Assembly (NCBI GenBank): GCA_900545335.1
Contig: UQYP01000002.1
Span: 62,001 to 126,000 of the forward strand
Length of the DNA: 64,000 nucleotides
Direction: 5' to 3'
Origin: an uncultured Sutterella sp.
Lineage (GTDB): Bacteria > Pseudomonadota > Gammaproteobacteria > Burkholderiales > Burkholderiaceae_F
The position numbers were made by a program, and so were the translations under genes. The notes under the pieces were generated by a model, which ran no database searches, was not told the DNA's origin, and saw nothing but the letters and a program-made list of their open reading frames with translations. The stretch's first letter is position 1. Every line of letters starts with the position of its first letter. This document shows positions 9,770 through 18,753 of this stretch, in pieces.

Positions 9770-10069
9770 AACTTGCTGATTTTGAATCGCAGCCATTTTG
9801 ACCGTATTGCAGATATCCAAAGCCCGCATGGCGTAATAAGTGCTTTGAAGATATTGCCGATAGGCGAGTCCACATCCTACAACACCATTGTTGATGCTTG
9901 CCATTGCAACACTTTTCAGATATCGGACTAACTCGCGAAATTCTTTGGCTGACAACGTTAAACGCTTTTGAAATTGGGTAAGCCATGAGGGTTTGGTGCC
10001 TTCAAATGTATGACCTTCGCAAGCCAATAGGATCGATTGAGCTTCTTCGCTTTTGAATTGAAAACGCAT
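9767..10069 (-). CDS. Small hypothetical protein
   Basis: I do not recognise this protein of 100 residues. From the ATG at 10069 it reads MRFQFKSEEAQSILLACEGH and continues without a signal peptide or membrane segment. It is predicted mainly helical, with two cysteines (in GVVGCGLAYRQYL and LDICNTV). GAGAGGA about 9 bases before this ATG supports the start; an upstream in-frame start at 10156 would add 29 residues without a ribosome-binding site. It lies upstream of gdx on the same strand, but its stop codon overlaps the gdx promoter, so it is probably a separate unit. Confidence 0.6.
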   Translation of the reverse strand: MRFQFKSEEAQSILLACEGHTFEGTKPSWLTQFQKRLTLSAKEFRELVRYLKSVAMASINNGVVGCGLAYRQYLQSTYYAMRALDICNTVKMAAIQNQQV

Positions 10070-10252
10070 CTTTTTGTTCCTCTCTTTTGAGTACTTCCAG
10101 TGTCTCATTTCGGGAGAAAAATAAAATTTTCCAACTGTTAATAAAGTTTTAGACAAATGAGTTTTTTAGTTAAAAAGAAACGTAATTTCAATAAGATAGT
10201 GATATATCAAAGAAATCTTTTTGAGCAAAGTCTTAACTTTAGTTACAGGTGC

Positions 10253-10274
10253 AAAAACGTCCCTTGCGGGGCGT
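10253..10274 (-). terminator. Terminator of the carboxymuconolactone-decarboxylase-like gene
   Basis: On the minus strand ACGCCCC (10274-10268), a GCAA loop and GGGACGT (10263-10257) form a stem with one mismatch, followed by TTTTT (10257-10253). It is positioned 14 bases after the stop codon. Confidence 0.7.
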
Positions 10275-10287
10275 CTTTGAGCAAATA

Positions 10288-11067
10288 TTACTTGGCAATT
10301 TCGTTCACGACAGCCAAGGCATTGAGCGTTCTCGGGAAACCGATGTAAGGCATCGCAACCATGATGGTATCGATCAGATTCTGACGGGTGTTACCGACAC
10401 TTAAATTGCCGCCCGTGTGAGCGCGAAGCTGCGGCTCACACCCTCCCAAACACATAATGGCCGTAAAGGTGATGATTTCTCTGGCCTTGAGATCTAAGCC
10501 TTTGCGGGTGTAGAAGTCTCCGAAGCAATAAGCGGTGAGCGCCTGCTTATTGATGTATTCGAGCTCTTTGGGTGTGCTCGCATGCATTTTGTCGATGGCT
10601 TCCCCGAAAATACCCTTTTGGACTGCCAGTCCTTTTTCAAAACGGTTGTTTTCATTAACCGTGCTTTGAGAAGCAGGTGTGGGATTTTGTCCTAGTGCCT
10701 TTAATGCAGAATTGACCGCATCAAGTGCCGTTTCCACTCGGGTAATCCCAATGTAAGGCGCGCATTGGTAAAGCGTTTCTTTAATTTCAACGGTGCTCAT
10801 GCCGGCTTTGAGAGCTTCTTCAGTGGCCTCGGCAAAACGGGTGAGACCTCCGATCGTTGTCAACACTGCCAAAGTTACCATGCAGCGGGTTTTGGCAGGC
10901 ATTTGCCCCACTTTCGGCATTTCAACTTTAAGCAGATACTCTTCAATTGCGCTGAAATCCGGATCGGTTTGTGTCAGGGGATTGGCAGCTGTTTGAGCCG
11001 AAACAGTTTGAGCCGCAAAGGCCGCCGGTAAAATAGAACCGCTCATCAGTAAAGTCCTTCTTTTCAT
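10288..11067 (-). CDS. Exported carboxymuconolactone decarboxylase-family protein (two CMD domains)
   Basis: This 259-residue protein has an N-terminal export signal (MKRRTLLMSGS... to about VSAQ). The RR pair makes a Tat signal possible. Two CMD/AhpD-fold domains follow, one at about residues 45-130 (KTRCMVTLAVLTTIGG...) and one at 170-255 (LKAREIITFTAIMCLGGCEPQLRAHTGGNL). The family includes decarboxylases and peroxidase-like alkylhydroperoxidase D relatives. The CxxC of AhpD is not seen, so a redox role is not supported. The substrate is unknown. It is divergent from an AraC-type regulator 266 bases away, a common arrangement that suggests regulation by that protein. Confidence 0.85.
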   Translation of the reverse strand: MKRRTLLMSGSILPAAFAAQTVSAQTAANPLTQTDPDFSAIEEYLLKVEMPKVGQMPAKTRCMVTLAVLTTIGGLTRFAEATEEALKAGMSTVEIKETLYQCAPYIGITRVETALDAVNSALKALGQNPTPASQSTVNENNRFEKGLAVQKGIFGEAIDKMHASTPKELEYINKQALTAYCFGDFYTRKGLDLKAREIITFTAIMCLGGCEPQLRAHTGGNLSVGNTRQNLIDTIMVAMPYIGFPRTLNALAVVNEIAK

Positions 11068-11333
11068 AAAAATTACTCCGAAAAGGTTTTCCTTTATCTA
11101 AAGTCTATGATTGATGCTTTTCAGATACTTCTTTTTAAAGAGCAAATAATTGCCTAAATGTGGAAATAGTTAAAAAATTAAGAATTAACCGGTTTTTGAG
11201 GCTTTGTGTAAAAATCATGAAAAAAGTATCTGTAAAAATATGTAATGTGAGAGAAATAGGCAATAAGTTGATTAAATTTTTCTTGATACGGAAAGTGATT
11301 CTTGCCGATAATTGACACTAGTGAGGTGTCATT

Positions 11334-12266
11334 ATGCAAAACGAACGACTTGAAAAAATCAATGAAGAACTGCGTCAGATTATGTTTGACAAGGTTCATC
11401 AGTTGGGCACTTTCCCGACAGCGATTCCCGGGTTGATGCTCTCACGCCGTGAGCAGGGCAACTGCGAAGGCGCAAGCATTTATTCAACCAGTCTTGCCTT
11501 CATTGTTGACGGTCAAAAGCGCTCAATTATCGGTGACAAAGAGTACGTGTACGGGAAAAATGATTGTTTGGTCGTTGGCGTTGATGTTCCCGCCACATTT
11601 TGCACGATCGGTTCAACTCACGAGCATCCGTTTTTATCGATCAGTGTTGTAATCGACCGTTCGGTGCTCTCAGAATTAATCATGCAGCTTGAAGAGATTC
11701 GGGCCTTACCCAACCGTTCTCTGCAGCAGGCACTTTGTGTCGGCGAAGTTGAAGTCGATGTCTGGGAGTCGGTCCTGCGCTTAATGCGTCTTTTAGATCG
11801 CCCGGTCGATGCCAAGATTTTGGCGCCCATGATTATCCGTGAGATCTATTTCCGCGTTCTGCAAAGTCCGTTGGGCGCCGCTTTAAGAGACTTTAACGCT
11901 AAGCAGGGGGCAAGCGCTCAAATCGCTAAAGCCATTGCCTGGTTAAGAGAAAACTATGCAGCGCCTCTTAGCGTGGCTGAACTAGCTGACAATGTTCACA
12001 TGGGTGTTTCCACCTTCCATCGGCACTTTAAAGAAGTGACTTGCATGACCCCACTGCAGTTTCATAAGAGCCTGCGGCTTCATGAAGCTAAGCGCCTGAT
12101 GCTCACTCAAAGGATGGATGCAACAACAGCCTGCTATGCGGTGGGTTACGAAAGCCCCAGTCAATTTAATCGGGAGTACAAGCGTCAGTTCGGATTGCCT
12201 CCGTATCGTGATATTAAGCAGCAGCGTGAACTGGGGCAAGCGCCTTCTGAAATGATGCTGCAGTAA
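11334..12266 (+). CDS. AraC-family transcriptional regulator
   Basis: This 310-residue DNA-binding regulator has an N-terminal AraC_N-type ligand or sensing domain (PF06719, residues ~15-165). The C-terminal AraC/XylS double helix-turn-helix lies around residues 200-295, with MGVSTFHRHFKEVTCMTPLQFHKSLRLHEAKRLM and the second-helix hallmark AVGYESPSQFNREYKRQFG. GAGG lies 7 bases before the ATG. The gene diverges from the CMD-like gene, its most probable target, and is followed 47 bases later by a metallophosphoesterase gene that may be co-transcribed. Confidence 0.92.
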   Translation: MQNERLEKINEELRQIMFDKVHQLGTFPTAIPGLMLSRREQGNCEGASIYSTSLAFIVDGQKRSIIGDKEYVYGKNDCLVVGVDVPATFCTIGSTHEHPFLSISVVIDRSVLSELIMQLEEIRALPNRSLQQALCVGEVEVDVWESVLRLMRLLDRPVDAKILAPMIIREIYFRVLQSPLGAALRDFNAKQGASAQIAKAIAWLRENYAAPLSVAELADNVHMGVSTFHRHFKEVTCMTPLQFHKSLRLHEAKRLMLTQRMDATTACYAVGYESPSQFNREYKRQFGLPPYRDIKQQRELGQAPSEMMLQ

Positions 12267-12313
12267 TCGGCTAAAATTCTCGTTTCATTTGACAGATTAA
12301 AAGAGGATTTCGA

Positions 12314-13474
12314 GTGATCAGTATTCTCATGGTCATTTCTTTGGTGTTGGCGACCTACGCGATTTTAAGTTTTGCCCTGCCTTTTAAAACCAAATGGTCA
12401 GTCAAGCTGGGACTGGCGGTCTTTTTCATTGCCATCAGCCAGAAGTTCACGTATTACTACTACGTGGGCGGGCACATGTTTAATCCCCAGCTGCCCGAAA
12501 ATACGCTCATTATTTGGGAGACGCTTTTTAACATCATCTTGGTGTTGGTGCCGCTCTTGGTCGTTAAAGATGCGTTATTTATCCTGGTGAAGGTTCTCAA
12601 TAAAGCGACCAATTCTAATATCCCTTGGCCCCTGAAAGAAGCCAAGAATCGCTGGTTGATTTTGATTTTCTCGGTCGCAGCCGCCATCTCGGGTACTCAC
12701 TATGCGCTTACGGTGCCCACCGTTCAACGCATCGAAATTACGCTTGATCGTTTGGCACCGGAATTTGACGGTTATCGAATTGTCCAGTTGGCTGACCTTC
12801 ACGTCGGACAATTGTTAAAACGTCCCTGGCTTGAAGCGGTCATTCGCTCAACGAATGAATTGGATGCCGATGCAGTGGTTTTGGTGGGAGACATGATCGA
12901 AGCCCCGGAAGCCTCCTTAGCCTCTGAAGTGCAGGCCTATGGAAGCATTAAAGCCAAAGACGGCGTCTTTGGTGTGACCGGCAATCATGAATGGCACCAT
13001 GGAGCTGCCCCTTGGGTGAAGTTCTTTGAGGATCATGGTGTCACGATGCTGGAAAATAAGCACAGTGTCATCACCCGAGGTAACGCTCAGTTGGTTATTG
13101 CCGGTACAACCGATCTTTCTGCCTTGCGCTACGGTGATCAGGGACCGGACCTGAAAAAAGCACTCGAAGGTGCCCCGGATGCTGCGACTATTCTGTTAGC
13201 CCACCAGCCCAAAGGCGCTAAAGAAGTAAGCGGTGTGGATTTACAGCTCTCAGGCCACACCCACGGGGGACTTTATGCTTTGATGCAGCCCGTGGTGGCT
13301 TATTTCAATGACGGCTTTGTTCGCGGGCTCTATCAGGTGTCTCAGACGATGCAGCTTTATGTCTCGCCCGGCACAGGCCTTTGGACCGGTATGGCTTTGC
13401 GGGTCATGGATCCTTCTGAAATTACGGAAATTGTGTTAAGAAGCAGACCTCTGCCGAAAGCACAGTCCAAATAA
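12314..13474 (+). CDS. Membrane-anchored metallophosphoesterase (YaeI/YkuE type)
   Basis: This calcineurin-like phosphoesterase of 386 residues has three or four N-terminal transmembrane segments (residues ~3-130) ahead of a catalytic domain. The metal-binding motifs are complete: DLHVG at 161-165, VGDM at 191-194, GNHEW at 223-227, the histidine in LLAHQPK, and GHTHGG at 314-319. Relatives include phosphodiesterases acting on lipid headgroups (YkuE/YaeI), so a membrane phospholipid or lipid-A-precursor substrate is possible but not shown. The start is GTG, supported by AGAGGA upstream. A strong terminator follows the stop. Confidence 0.88.
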   Translation: MISILMVISLVLATYAILSFALPFKTKWSVKLGLAVFFIAISQKFTYYYYVGGHMFNPQLPENTLIIWETLFNIILVLVPLLVVKDALFILVKVLNKATNSNIPWPLKEAKNRWLILIFSVAAAISGTHYALTVPTVQRIEITLDRLAPEFDGYRIVQLADLHVGQLLKRPWLEAVIRSTNELDADAVVLVGDMIEAPEASLASEVQAYGSIKAKDGVFGVTGNHEWHHGAAPWVKFFEDHGVTMLENKHSVITRGNAQLVIAGTTDLSALRYGDQGPDLKKALEGAPDAATILLAHQPKGAKEVSGVDLQLSGHTHGGLYALMQPVVAYFNDGFVRGLYQVSQTMQLYVSPGTGLWTGMALRVMDPSEITEIVLRSRPLPKAQSK

Positions 13475-13481
13475 TCAAAGG

Positions 13482-13506
13482 GCGGCCCAATCGGGCCGCT
13501 TTAATT
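13482..13506 (+). terminator. Terminator after the metallophosphoesterase gene
   Basis: GCGGCCC (13482-13488) pairs with GGGCCGC (13493-13499) around an AATC loop, followed by TTTAATT. It lies between convergent genes. Confidence 0.8.
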
Positions 13507-15628
13507 ATTGCTTTGTGAGCGGCGCTCGAAATTGAATGTCTCGGCCGGTTGCAAGATTGTCAAACTGAATTCTGTAGATCAGATCCTTGACATTAACCTC
13601 TTGCACCACACCGGTTCCAAAAACGGGATGAACTACCCGATCTCCGACATTAAAGTGTCCTAAAGCAGACTGTTTTTGTAGCCGATTGACTCGTCCTTCA
13701 AAGCTTTTCGGGAGCTTCCGAACGTAATCCAGGCAGTCCCGTCCGATATCAAAAATAAAGCGGGAGGGGAGTTTAAAGACGTTTTCACTGCTCACGCCTT
13801 CGCTATCTGAAAGATAGAGTTTTTTCATTGCCCGAGTCATTGCAACATAGGCAATACGCCTTTCTTCGTCCATTTCTTCCGGAGTCGTGATTTTTCTGGA
13901 CGGAAAGACGCCCTCATTTAATCCGCAGATGAAAACAAAGGGAAATTCCATACCTTTGGCCGTATGAATTGTCATTAGTTTCACGGCCTCACGCTGGTCT
14001 TTTTTGTCCCAGTTGGTTAAAAGCGCAACTTTGGCTAAAAATTCTTCCAGCGTTGCGTCAGGATCTGACCCCTCTTCTTCAATCGCACGCTTTAATTCAG
14101 CAACATTATCGAGGCGCTCCTGATCGGACTGTAGCCGCAGGTAATTTTCGTATCCGCTTAAGTCGAGCACCTTTTGCAAAAGCGAGCCCAAAGGCAGAGT
14201 TTTAATTTCTTTTTTGACGGTTTCAATCGTCAGCAGATATTTTCTTGCTCCGGTTCCTTTAAAGATATCTTGATCGACCGTTCTTTTTAACGCCTCATAC
14301 AAAGAGATGTTGTTAGTGTGGGCAACTTCTTTTAAGTACTGAAGTTTTTTCTTACCGATTTTTCTCGAAGGACTGTTGATTGTTCGCAGGAAAGCCACGT
14401 CATCGGCAGAAGTGAGCATTCTCAAATAGGCAATACAATCTTTAATTTCCTGTCGCCCATAAAACTCCACACCGCTATAGATTTTGTAGGGTAGAGACTG
14501 CCGCATAAAACATTCTTCCAGGCTACGGCTTAAAAAATGGGAGCGGTATAACACAGCAATTTGATCAGCTGTGGCGCCAGCAGCAAGGAGCTTTTTGATT
14601 TCGTCTGCAATCCATTGGGCCTCTTCTTTTTCCGTTTGGGCATGGAAATAGAGTGGGCGGGCACCATTGGGATGAGTCGCCACTAAATTTTTCGGATAGC
14701 GCAAAACATTTTTCTGAATAAGCGAGTCGCTGGCTTTCAAAATTTCCGGGCTTGAGCGGTAGTTGGTTTGAAGAACAATCGTTTTTGCGTCAGGAAAAAC
14801 TTTGTCAAAATCCAAAAAGAGTTTAACGTGAGCATGGCGCCACGTATAAATCGTTTGATCCGGGTCCCCAACAATAAAAAGGTTATTGTGTTTGCCCGCG
14901 AGCATTCTGGCAATCGCATACTGTTTGGCGCTTACGTCCTGAAATTCATCGACCATCACATATTGCATTCGTTCCTGCCACTTCTCGAGCGTTTCCGGGA
15001 AGTGCTTCAGAATGTAAGCCGTGAAATTGATCAGATCGTTAAAGTCACAGGCAAAGTTTTTCTTTTGCTCGTAGAGGTAGCGCCAAAAGATTTCGTCATT
15101 AGTGTCGGATGCCTCAGCGATACTTTTTTCAAGCCCGGCATTGTCGAGCGTAAAAATCTCATCAATGTAGCCATCAGCCGTAAGTTTTCGGGCTTCAAGT
15201 ACTTCGTCAATTTTCTGCTTTATGGTGGCCTCGCGAAGCGTGAGCCCCATGTCTTCAAAGATTTTTAAAAGAAGTGTTCGCTGATCTTCCACATCCAAAA
15301 TGACGAAATTTTTCGGGTAATGCAGGTGGTGAATTTCTTCTTTTAAAAACTGAACACAAAAAGCGTGCAACGTACAGATGTAGCCTAAATCCATGTCGCC
15401 TAACCAGGCACGGATTCTTTGCTTCATCTCATTTGCAGCTTTATTGGTAAAGGTGACGCACAAAATGTTTCTCGGCGACACGCCGAGTGTTTCTGTGAGG
15501 TAGCAGTAGCGGGAGGTGAGCGTTCGGGTTTTGCCCGTGCCGGGTCCCGCTATAACTCGGATATGACCTTCTGTGAGTGTGGCGGCAAGCGCCTGCTCAT
15601 GATTAAGACTGGTTAGCCATGGTTGCAT
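13505..15628 (-). CDS. uvrD: ATP-dependent DNA helicase, UvrD/PcrA type
   Basis: This superfamily-1A 3'-5' DNA helicase (707 residues) acts in nucleotide-excision and mismatch repair or in removing RecA and stalled complexes. Walker A GPGTGKTR is at 28-35, motif II VDEFQD at 226-231, the motif IV YRSHFLSR stretch near residue 360, and the C-terminal motifs TIHTAKGMEF and EERRIAYVAMTRA are present. The C-terminal 45 residues (VGDRVVHPVFGTGVV...) are the Tudor-like UvrD/PcrA tail that binds RNA polymerase. Length is typical. Assignment as UvrD rather than Rep is supported by that tail. There is no strong ribosome-binding site before the ATG. Confidence 0.93.
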   Translation of the reverse strand: MQPWLTSLNHEQALAATLTEGHIRVIAGPGTGKTRTLTSRYCYLTETLGVSPRNILCVTFTNKAANEMKQRIRAWLGDMDLGYICTLHAFCVQFLKEEIHHLHYPKNFVILDVEDQRTLLLKIFEDMGLTLREATIKQKIDEVLEARKLTADGYIDEIFTLDNAGLEKSIAEASDTNDEIFWRYLYEQKKNFACDFNDLINFTAYILKHFPETLEKWQERMQYVMVDEFQDVSAKQYAIARMLAGKHNNLFIVGDPDQTIYTWRHAHVKLFLDFDKVFPDAKTIVLQTNYRSSPEILKASDSLIQKNVLRYPKNLVATHPNGARPLYFHAQTEKEEAQWIADEIKKLLAAGATADQIAVLYRSHFLSRSLEECFMRQSLPYKIYSGVEFYGRQEIKDCIAYLRMLTSADDVAFLRTINSPSRKIGKKKLQYLKEVAHTNNISLYEALKRTVDQDIFKGTGARKYLLTIETVKKEIKTLPLGSLLQKVLDLSGYENYLRLQSDQERLDNVAELKRAIEEEGSDPDATLEEFLAKVALLTNWDKKDQREAVKLMTIHTAKGMEFPFVFICGLNEGVFPSRKITTPEEMDEERRIAYVAMTRAMKKLYLSDSEGVSSENVFKLPSRFIFDIGRDCLDYVRKLPKSFEGRVNRLQKQSALGHFNVGDRVVHPVFGTGVVQEVNVKDLIYRIQFDNLATGRDIQFRAPLTKQ

Positions 15629-15741
15629 TCGTTAAAGAATCCGTTTTGAGAAATCACTACAAAGAATTGTAGAGCTCAAAATAGCGCATAGTACTTCAAA
15701 AATTGAAGCGGCTATGCCCGTCATCTAAAAAGTTTTGGCTG

Positions 15742-16833
15742 TCAGTGCTGATCAATGACGTCAATAAATCCGCCACCCAAGCAAACTTCACCATCATAAA
15801 TCACAGCGCTTTGACCGGGTGTGACTGCCCACTGAGGCTGCGGGAAGTCAAGTGTAAAGGCTCCGTCAGAAATACCTCTCACCGTACAGTCACCGTCTTT
15901 TTGACGATAGCGTGTTTTAACAGTCAGATGACTTCCTTCTGCTGGGGCTTCGCCGCTTACCCAACTGGGCATAACTGCTGTCAGGTGGTGACTTAAGAGC
16001 CACGGATGGTCGTGCCCCTGGGCAATCCAAAGCGTGTTCGTGGCCATATCTTTTTTGGCTACAAACCATGGTTCACCGTTTCCTTCACGGCTGCCGCCCA
16101 CACCGATTCCCTTGCGCTGTCCCAAGGTGTAGAAAGCTAATCCCATGTGTTGGCCAACCACGCGACCGTCAGTTGTTTTCATGGGGCCGGGGTGAGTGGG
16201 AAGGTAGCGGTTTAAAAATTCGCGGAAAGGTCGCTCACCGATAAAGCAGATACCGGTGGAGTCCTTTTTCTTTGCATTGGGTAAGCCAATTTCTTCGGCG
16301 ATGCGGCGCACTTCTGTCTTACGCAGTTCACCCACAGGGAAGATGACCTTGGAAATTTGCTCTTGGGTCAGGCGGTGTAAGAAATAGCTTTGATCCTTGG
16401 TTTCATCAAGACCGCGTAAAAGTTGCGTTTTACCGTCTGCAGTGACACGGGTTCTCGCATAGTGACCCGTTGCAATACATTCGGCGCCCATATTCATGGC
16501 GTAGTCTAGGAATGCACGGAATTTAATTTCGGCGTTACAAAGCACATCAGGGTTGGGCGTTCGGCCGGCCGAATATTCACGCAGAAAATCTGAGAAAACG
16601 CGCTCTTTATATTCTTTAGCGAAATTGACAGCTTCAATGTCAATGCCGATCACATCGGCAACGCTCGTTGCATCAATAAAGTCTTGGCGTGAAGAGCAGT
16701 ATTCGCTGTCATCATCGTCTTCCCAGTTTTTCATGAAAAGTCCGATGACATCGTAACCTTGCTTCTTTAATAAATAAGCCGAAACCGAAGAATCAACACC
16801 CCCGGATAAGCCCACAACTACACGTTTTCCCAT
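15742..16833 (-). CDS. mnmA: tRNA-specific 2-thiouridylase MnmA
   Basis: This ATP-dependent sulfurtransferase makes the 2-thiouridine at wobble position 34 of Lys, Glu and Gln tRNAs. The PP-loop GLSGGVDSS is at 8-16. The two catalytic cysteines are visible: Cys99 in [13 protein letters not shown] and Cys196 in [12 protein letters not shown]. The 363-residue length is normal, with the C-terminal beta-barrel ending [13 protein letters not shown] sequence. It lies 113 bases downstream of the uvrD start on the same strand and diverges from the flavin oxidoreductase gene. Confidence 0.98.
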   Translation of the reverse strand: MGKRVVVGLSGGVDSSVSAYLLKKQGYDVIGLFMKNWEDDDDSEYCSSRQDFIDATSVADVIGIDIEAVNFAKEYKERVFSDFLREYSAGRTPNPDVLCNAEIKFRAFLDYAMNMGAECIATGHYARTRVTADGKTQLLRGLDETKDQSYFLHRLTQEQISKVIFPVGELRKTEVRRIAEEIGLPNAKKKDSTGICFIGERPFREFLNRYLPTHPGPMKTTDGRVVGQHMGLAFYTLGQRKGIGVGGSREGNGEPWFVAKKDMATNTLWIAQGHDHPWLLSHHLTAVMPSWVSGEAPAEGSHLTVKTRYRQKDGDCTVRGISDGAFTLDFPQPQWAVTPGQSAVIYDGEVCLGGGFIDVIDQH

Positions 16834-16939
16834 AGTGTTTCACCCTACAATTAGCTTTCACTGCGCAATTATAGTGTGAGCCGGAGTCTGTAAAATAACG
16901 GAATTAATTTTTCGGTAGAAATTTAACGTCTTAATTTTT

Positions 16940-18016
16940 ATGTCGATTCAGGAACAATTAAAAAAACAGGCCGATCAGTTAACGGCTCTATTGGGTATTG
17001 AGGCTCCTTTAATCGGCGCTCCGATGATGGGAGCAACGACGCCGGAGATGGTGGCGGCAATCAGCAATGCCGGAGGTTTGGGTGTCATGCCGTGCGGCAT
17101 TATGAATGCCTCTGAAATTGTTGAGACCACAAAAAAGATAAAAGCTTTAACCTCCAAGCCCTTTGCTTTAAATCTGCGTGTTGAACCCAGAGAGCCAGAA
17201 GATAAGGTTGCGACGCAAAAGCTTTTTGAAGCCTTGGAGCCCTTGCGGGATCAGTTGGGAGTCGCGCATAGCCTGCAGTCGATTCCTTCTTTTGATGAGC
17301 AATTTGAGGCTGTTTTGACCGCTGACGTTCCTGTCGTGAGTTTCAGTTTCGGTGGACCGCGCGAGGTTTATGCCGAAGCGCTTGAAGCCAGAAATATTTT
17401 GATGATGGGGGCCGTGAATTCAACGCGCGAAGCCAAGGTTCTGAAAACGGCGGGCTGCTCCGTCATTATTGCCCAAGGGACTGAAGCGGGTGGCCCCAGA
17501 CAGTATTTTGAAAATCCGCTTGAAGCCTCTCAAGTGGGGTTAATGGCGCTGCTTCCTCCGGTTGTTCGTGTTTGTGGAACAACGCCTGTTGTGGCAGCCG
17601 GCGCCATGATGAACGCTCAGGCTGTGACCTCTGCCATGATGTTGGGAGCCTGTGGCGCTGTTTTGGGTTCTGTTTTACTGAGAACGGAAGAGTCGGCCTG
17701 GCCTTTGGCCTTAAAGGATCAAATTGCCTGGTGTGATGATGCGGCAACGCGTCTTTCAGCTGTGGGTACCGGTCGCCCGAGCCGAAATATCCCAAGCGGT
17801 ATCATTGAAGCGTTGACGGATGCCGGACTGCCTGTGAGTGCGTATCCGGGACAGTTAAGGGTGCTTGAGCCGATTTATCGGGCCGCAGTGTTACAAAACA
17901 GAGCTGATCTTTTGGAAATGCCTTTAGGTCAGGCTGCTCAAGGCGCCCCGAGAGGCCGTACGAGTGAAGTGGTTACTCAATTGTTTGAAGATTTAAAGTG
18001 TCTGTGGAGTAAGTAG
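16940..18016 (+). CDS. Nitronate monooxygenase-like FMN protein lacking the family histidine
   Basis: This TIM-barrel flavoprotein (358 residues) belongs to the nitronate monooxygenase / NAD(P)H:flavin oxidoreductase family. The N-terminal PLIGAPMMGATTPEMVAAISNAGGLGVM and the FMN-phosphate region QGTEAGG (179-185) are clear. In characterised class I enzymes this motif continues with a histidine (QGxEAGGHxG) that acts in catalysis. Here Pro186-Arg187 follow, so the histidine is missing and nitronate oxidation is doubtful. A C-terminal helical region of about 90 residues completes the length. It precedes the nicotinamidase-like gene by only 2 bases, so the two are one operon. No strong ribosome-binding site is seen. 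Confidence 0.82.
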   Translation: MSIQEQLKKQADQLTALLGIEAPLIGAPMMGATTPEMVAAISNAGGLGVMPCGIMNASEIVETTKKIKALTSKPFALNLRVEPREPEDKVATQKLFEALEPLRDQLGVAHSLQSIPSFDEQFEAVLTADVPVVSFSFGGPREVYAEALEARNILMMGAVNSTREAKVLKTAGCSVIIAQGTEAGGPRQYFENPLEASQVGLMALLPPVVRVCGTTPVVAAGAMMNAQAVTSAMMLGACGAVLGSVLLRTEESAWPLALKDQIAWCDDAATRLSAVGTGRPSRNIPSGIIEALTDAGLPVSAYPGQLRVLEPIYRAAVLQNRADLLEMPLGQAAQGAPRGRTSEVVTQLFEDLKCLWSK

Positions 18017-18018
18017 AG

Positions 18019-18657
18019 ATGCCGATTAAGATTTTTACTGCCCTTTTGGTGCAGGATGTGCAAAACGATTTTGTGAAAGAAGGCGCAATGCCTATCGAAG
18101 GCGCCGAAGCGGTATTGGCTCCTATTTCGAAGATGGCAGCAACCTTTGACCGCGTCATCGCAACGCAGGAGTTCAGGCCCGAAAGTCACATCTTATTTGC
18201 TGATAACCATGAGGGAAAGAAGCCGGGCGATAAGGTGGAAATCGACGGACAGGAGCTTGAGCTCACACCGAAATTCTGTGTTGAAGGCACTCAAGGGGCT
18301 GATTTCGCGAAAGGACTGCGTTTACCGATGTCTCGCGTCATTGCCATTTTGAAAGCGACCAATGAGAAGGTAGACAGCTATTCGGCATTTCTTGAAGCAG
18401 ACCGAAAGACTCAAACCGGTCTTCAGTCCTACTGCGAAGATCGCTTTGTCAACCGCCTCTATCTGTGTGGGCTCTCTCGAAACGGTTCTTTAATTCGAAC
18501 GGCACTGGATGCCATTCACTACGAGTATCAGCTCTACTGGGTGACTGACGCCGTGGCCGGACTGACGGCAGGCGACGAGGTCGGATTAGATCTTCTGAAA
18601 GCCAAAGGCGTGAAGTTTGTCACAAGTGACGAAGTTGAGAGTCGTGATATTCGCTGA
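18019..18657 (+). CDS. Nicotinamidase/isochorismatase-fold protein lacking the catalytic cysteine
   Basis: This 212-residue cysteine-hydrolase-fold protein aligns over its length with nicotinamidase PncA. Catalytic Asp13 (in VQDVQNDF) and Lys112 (before VDSYSAF) are conserved. The catalytic Cys position, normally GLATDYC, reads GLSRNGS, giving Ser157. In the metal site the usual DWHP is EFRP, so Glu51 and Arg53 replace the Asp and the first His, while His57 and His64 remain. Ordinary nicotinamide deamidation is therefore unlikely; a changed substrate, a non-enzymatic role, or a serine variant are the alternatives. It is the second gene of an operon with the equally altered NMO-like gene and is closed by a strong terminator. 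Confidence 0.82.
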   Translation: MPIKIFTALLVQDVQNDFVKEGAMPIEGAEAVLAPISKMAATFDRVIATQEFRPESHILFADNHEGKKPGDKVEIDGQELELTPKFCVEGTQGADFAKGLRLPMSRVIAILKATNEKVDSYSAFLEADRKTQTGLQSYCEDRFVNRLYLCGLSRNGSLIRTALDAIHYEYQLYWVTDAVAGLTAGDEVGLDLLKAKGVKFVTSDEVESRDIR

Positions 18658-18679
18658 GAATATCTTTTGCGTTTGATTA

Positions 18680-18708
18680 AAAAAGGGGCTTGAGGCCCCT
18701 TTTTTTTG
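18680..18708 (+). terminator. Terminator of the NMO-like/nicotinamidase-like operon
   Basis: AGGGGC (18684-18689) pairs with GCCCCT (18695-18700) around a TTGAG loop, preceded by an A-run and followed by eight T. Confidence 0.92.
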
Positions 18709-18753
18709 GGTCTAAACTTTATTAATCGTTAACCCTTACGTAAAAGTCTGATT

